Shown here: piece by piece, positions 61,093-64,000 of the stretch
How positions within the stretch are numbered: position 1 is the first letter of the stretch
Layout: every line of letters begins with the position of its first letter
Program-made: the position numbers and the translations under genes
NCBI RefSeq assembly: GCF_014646255.1
Contig: NZ_BMNC01000003.1
Location: 310,001-374,000, forward strand
DNA from: Lentzea pudingi
GTDB lineage: Bacteria > Actinomycetota > Actinomycetes > Mycobacteriales > Pseudonocardiaceae
Length of the DNA: 64,000 nucleotides
Direction of reading: 5' to 3'
Notes under the pieces: generated by a model
What the model saw: only the letters and a program-made list of their open reading frames with translations
What the model was told of the DNA's origin: nothing
The model's database searches: none

Positions 61093-62517
61093 ATGGAAGA
61101 GAAAGCGGATTTAACCCGGCGTTCTTTTCTCGGGATGAGCGCGCTCGGCGTGCTCGGTCTCGCCGGATGCGGGGGAGGAGCCCCCACCGCGCCGCAGGTC
61201 GACGTCAAGGTGCCCCAGGCCCTGCTCGACCAGGCGGCCGGGCTTCGCGGCGGGTCGGTCGGGATGCTCTCGCAGAAGCTGTACTCCGAGGCCGCCAACA
61301 AGGCGCTGGACGCGTCGTTGCAGGTCTTCGCCCAGGCCACCGGCACGACGGTCCGGAACGACCTGGTCTCCGGGGACGCCGGCGACATGGTGGCCAAGAT
61401 GGACGCCGAGGTGAAGGCGGGCACCAGCCGTGACTTCGCGTTCGTGAGCGACCGGCGGTTCGTCGGCCAGCTCCACAACCTCGGCGCCCTCACCGACGTC
61501 ACCGATGTCGTCGAGGAGATGCGCAAGCTCTACGGGGAACCCGCGACGGAGGCCACCAACTACTGCGTGTTCGGCGGCCGCTGGTTCGCGATCCCGTACC
61601 ACTTCATCGCGTCCGCGATGTACCTGCGCAAGGACTGGTACCAGGAGAAGGGGCTCGCGCTCAAACCCCACTACACGTGGGAGGAGTTGCGCGACAACGC
61701 TTTGGAGGTCTCGGACCCCGCGAAGAAGCGCTTCGGCTGGGGTCTCACGGTGAACCGCTCCGGCGACGCCAACGGGTTCATCGCGAACGTCGTCAACACC
61801 TACGGCGGTGCTATCGCGGACAACTCCGGCACCAAGGTGGTGTTCAACTCGCCGGAGACCGTCGCCGCCGTCACGTTCATCGGCGACATCTACACGAACC
61901 CGAAGTACACGCCGATGCTGCCGCCGGGGATCGGCAGCTGGACCGACTCGAGCAACAACGAGAACTGGCTGGCCCAGATCCTCGGGCTCACGCTCAACCA
62001 GTTCAGCGTCTACGCCGACTCGAAGACCAAGAACAACCCGGTCTACGCCAACACCCACCCGTTCAACGGCGCCACCGGACCGGCGCTCGACAAGCCGCTC
62101 GCGTTCGGCGAGTCCAACTCGTTCGTCGTGTTCAAGGGGGCGAAGAACCCCGATCTCGCCAAGCTGGTGGCGAAGTACATGGTCAGCGGGACCGCGCTGC
62201 TCGGTGTCGCGAAGGGAGCGCCGTGCCTGGTCAACCCCTCGTGGGACAAGGTGTGGGACTCCGACCCGTACTACACGACCGGTGACCCGGCCTTCCCCGC
62301 GCTGCGGGAGCAGACCCGCACACCGTTGCCGGTGACCACGAAGACCGGTTTCCAGTTCCCGCAGGCTCCCAGTCCCGGCGAGCAGGCCGCCACCGCCGCG
62401 TACCTGCTGACCGACATGATGCAGTCGGTCATCCAGGGCGCCAAGCCCGCTGACGCCGTCGCCGCGACGCACGCGCGGATCGTCCAGGTCTTCGAGCAGC
62501 AGGGCTACAAGCAGTGA
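61093..62517 (+). CDS. Extracellular solute-binding lipoprotein (sugar ABC transporter)
   Basis: 474 residues: twin-arginine signal TRRSFLGMSALGVLGLAG with lipobox LAGC (Cys26), so a Tat-exported lipoprotein; then a family 1 solute-binding domain (VFAQATGTTVRNDL, AIPYHFIASAMYLRKDWYQ, DYTN/FIGDIYTNP region). GAGGAG before ATG 61093. Its stop overlaps the permease start (GTGA). Delivers a sugar or sugar acid to the transporter. Confidence 0.88.
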   Translation: MEEKADLTRRSFLGMSALGVLGLAGCGGGAPTAPQVDVKVPQALLDQAAGLRGGSVGMLSQKLYSEAANKALDASLQVFAQATGTTVRNDLVSGDAGDMVAKMDAEVKAGTSRDFAFVSDRRFVGQLHNLGALTDVTDVVEEMRKLYGEPATEATNYCVFGGRWFAIPYHFIASAMYLRKDWYQEKGLALKPHYTWEELRDNALEVSDPAKKRFGWGLTVNRSGDANGFIANVVNTYGGAIADNSGTKVVFNSPETVAAVTFIGDIYTNPKYTPMLPPGIGSWTDSSNNENWLAQILGLTLNQFSVYADSKTKNNPVYANTHPFNGATGPALDKPLAFGESNSFVVFKGAKNPDLAKLVAKYMVSGTALLGVAKGAPCLVNPSWDKVWDSDPYYTTGDPAFPALREQTRTPLPVTTKTGFQFPQAPSPGEQAATAAYLLTDMMQSVIQGAKPADAVAATHARIVQVFEQQGYKQ

Positions 62518-64000
62518 CCACCCTGCGCACACGTCCGGCGCCGGTTCGCCCGGGGCCGGGCCGGTCGTCCTCGCTCACGCCGTCGCAACGGCTGCTCGGG
62601 CGGGACTGGCGCCTCGCCGCGGTGTTCATCGGGCCGACCCTGGTCCTCGTCGCGGGCCTGATCCTGTTCCCGATCGCCGACTCGATCTTCACCAGCACCA
62701 CCGAACGCCATGGCGCGGAGACGGTCTTCGTCGGCCTCGACAACTACACCGCTCTTGTGGACGACACCGTGTTCCACAAGGGAGTGCTCAACTCGTTCGT
62801 CTTCACCGCGTACGCCGAGATCTTCAAGGTGACCCTCGGCCTCATCGCGGCGTTGATGCTGCACCACATGCGCCGCGGCCGGGCGATCGTCGCCGGCGTG
62901 ATCCTGCTGCCCTGGGTGGTGCCGACGGTCGTCACGGCCTTCACCTGGCGGTCGCTGTTCGACCCGATCTTCGGCAGCGTCAACGTCCTGCTCACCGACT
63001 CCGGCATCGGGCCCGCGCTGGCCGCGATCGGGTTGGTCGACAGGTGGCCCGCGGAGTGGCTGTCCGATCCCGCGCTCGCGATGCCGGCGGTCATCCTGGT
63101 CAACGTGTGGAAGGGCATCCCGTTCTTCACGGTGACGTTCCTCGCCGGGCTGAAGGCCATCGACGGCGGCCTGTACGAAGCGGCCATCGTGGACGGTGCC
63201 ACGCCCTGGCAGCGGTTCCTGCACATCACCCTGCCGGGCCTGCGGCACATCATGATCGTGACGGTGTTGCTGTCGTCCATCTGGACGTTCAACAACTTCG
63301 ACCTGATCTGGCTGATGACCCAGGGCGGACCGGGCGACGCCACGGCCCCGTACGTGATGGTGGCCTACTCGAAGGCGATCCAGCAGTTGCAACTGGGCGC
63401 GGGCGCCGCGGTCACGCTGGTGATGCTGCCGATCATCGCCGTGCTCGTCGTGATCCTCGTGCGGATGATGCGCCGCAACGACCTGCCGGGAGCGGGCGAC
63501 CTGGGACGCAGGCGGTTGTCCCCGGCCCAGCGCAGGGCGTTGCCGTGGGTGGTCGTCGTGCTCTCGGTGCTGGTGCTGGTCTGGGCGTCGCCGCACATCG
63601 TGTGGAAGGCCGCGCTCGTGCTCGGCGTGTTCGTGGTGCTCGCCGCCGCCGTCGGACGGCTCGTCTCCGTGCTCGCCGCGCGGGGCAACCGGCTGGCGGC
63701 GCGCCTGGTCGGCGGCACCGGTTCGGGCATCGCGCTGGTGGGGCTGCTGGGTTTCGTGCTCGCGCCGCTCTACTGGATGACGGTCACGGCGTTCAAGTCC
63801 GACGACCAGATCGTCGCGCGCACGGACGACCTCTGGCCGACCCCGTGGACCACCGAGCAGTTCACCAACCTCTTCACGGGCAGGGCGTTCGGCACCTGGT
63901 ACCTCAACACGATCCTGGTGTCGGTGGCGTCCACGGTGATCGCCCTGGTCTGCGCGGCCCTGGCCGGATATGCGTTGGCACGGTTGAAGTTCCGGGGTTC
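62514..64000 (+). CDS. Fused MalF-MalG-type ABC sugar permease (3' end beyond window)
   Basis: The frame from GTG 62514 is open to the window end (495 codons so far). Residues about 35-310 are a complete MalF-like permease (AAVFIGPTLVLVAGLILFP, and the EAA loop YEAAIVDGATPWQRFLHITL near 222-241). A basic linker and two extra hydrophobic segments (about 340-385) follow, and then a MalG-like start (GLLGFVLAPLYWMTVTAFKS near 410, FGTWYLNTILVSVASTVIAL). I found no stop or start region between the two halves. One polypeptide thus appears to supply both membrane subunits of the transporter served by the upstream binding protein. Confidence 0.82.
   Translation, partial: MTTLRTRPAPVRPGPGRSSSLTPSQRLLGRDWRLAAVFIGPTLVLVAGLILFPIADSIFTSTTERHGAETVFVGLDNYTALVDDTVFHKGVLNSFVFTAYAEIFKVTLGLIAALMLHHMRRGRAIVAGVILLPWVVPTVVTAFTWRSLFDPIFGSVNVLLTDSGIGPALAAIGLVDRWPAEWLSDPALAMPAVILVNVWKGIPFFTVTFLAGLKAIDGGLYEAAIVDGATPWQRFLHITLPGLRHIMIVTVLLSSIWTFNNFDLIWLMTQGGPGDATAPYVMVAYSKAIQQLQLGAGAAVTLVMLPIIAVLVVILVRMMRRNDLPGAGDLGRRRLSPAQRRALPWVVVVLSVLVLVWASPHIVWKAALVLGVFVVLAAAVGRLVSVLAARGNRLAARLVGGTGSGIALVGLLGFVLAPLYWMTVTAFKSDDQIVARTDDLWPTPWTTEQFTNLFTGRAFGTWYLNTILVSVASTVIALVCAALAGYALARLKFRG

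Overview
The window is about 64 kb of uniformly GC-rich DNA with strong G/C third-position bias, many GTG starts, ATGA/GTGA/TGATG gene junctions, several apparently leaderless genes, and families typical of actinomycetes (DUF4166, DUF5914-type Rieske protein, split CrtYc/CrtYd lycopene cyclase, bacterial UBP zinc finger, N-acetylglutaminylglutamine amidotransferase-like protein). It reads as an ordinary chromosomal arm segment of a filamentous actinobacterium; Pseudonocardiales is my best guess, from gene style only. I see no rRNA, tRNA, IS element, integrase, phage module or CRISPR array.

Layout. 0-5.5 kb: a GntR-controlled organic-acid-type locus (DUF4387 fragment, AtuA/DUF1446 protein, MFS transporter, luciferase-like oxidoreductase, RraA-like protein). 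5.5-7.6 kb: TetR with twin operators driving an SRPBCC/DUF4166 pair. 7.6-12 kb: lower beta-ketoadipate pathway pcaF-D-I-J with a divergent LysR. 12-15.8 kb: a small secreted protein, then a signalling/redox module made of a cNMP-binding-domain histidine kinase, a response regulator fused to a thioredoxin-reductase-like flavoprotein, and a divergent UBP zinc-finger protein. 16-24.3 kb: LysR/aldo-keto reductase, peptidase E-like protein, TetR/ABC exporter and two orphan proteins. 24.4-28.6 kb: a patch of damaged genes (frameshifted GGDEF-EAL protein, a decayed secreted carbohydrate-active-like gene, a frameshifted alpha/beta hydrolase) around an intact secreted PLAT-like protein. 28.6-36.2 kb: SDR, ABC exporter plus NarL-type two-component system, two alpha/beta hydrolases and TetR. 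36.4-44 kb: stress-type genes, several preceded by GTTN-N14/15-GGGTAY promoters (alcohol dehydrogenase operon, SRPBCC protein), a glutamine-dependent amidotransferase, and an amidase/dehydrogenase pair.

44.1-56.7 kb is a carotenoid cluster in several transcription units: cruF hydratase, GT2 glycosyltransferase, a CrtI/CrtD-like desaturase, crtYc-crtYd-methyltransferase-crtU, a Rieske protein with crtB, and crtE-crtI. Together these predict a carotenoid with one (possibly aromatic) ring and, at the other end, a hydroxylated and glycosylated acyclic terminus. A CDP-alcohol phosphatidyltransferase with a 30-bp repeat tail and a YihY-like membrane protein are embedded in it. 56.7-58.8 kb: MarR/flavin monooxygenase pair and a CsbD stress protein. 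59-64 kb: a sugar-acid type locus with an enolase-superfamily dehydratase, GntR regulator, Tat/lipoprotein solute-binding protein and an ABC permease in which MalF-like and MalG-like halves are fused in one reading frame, cut by the window end.
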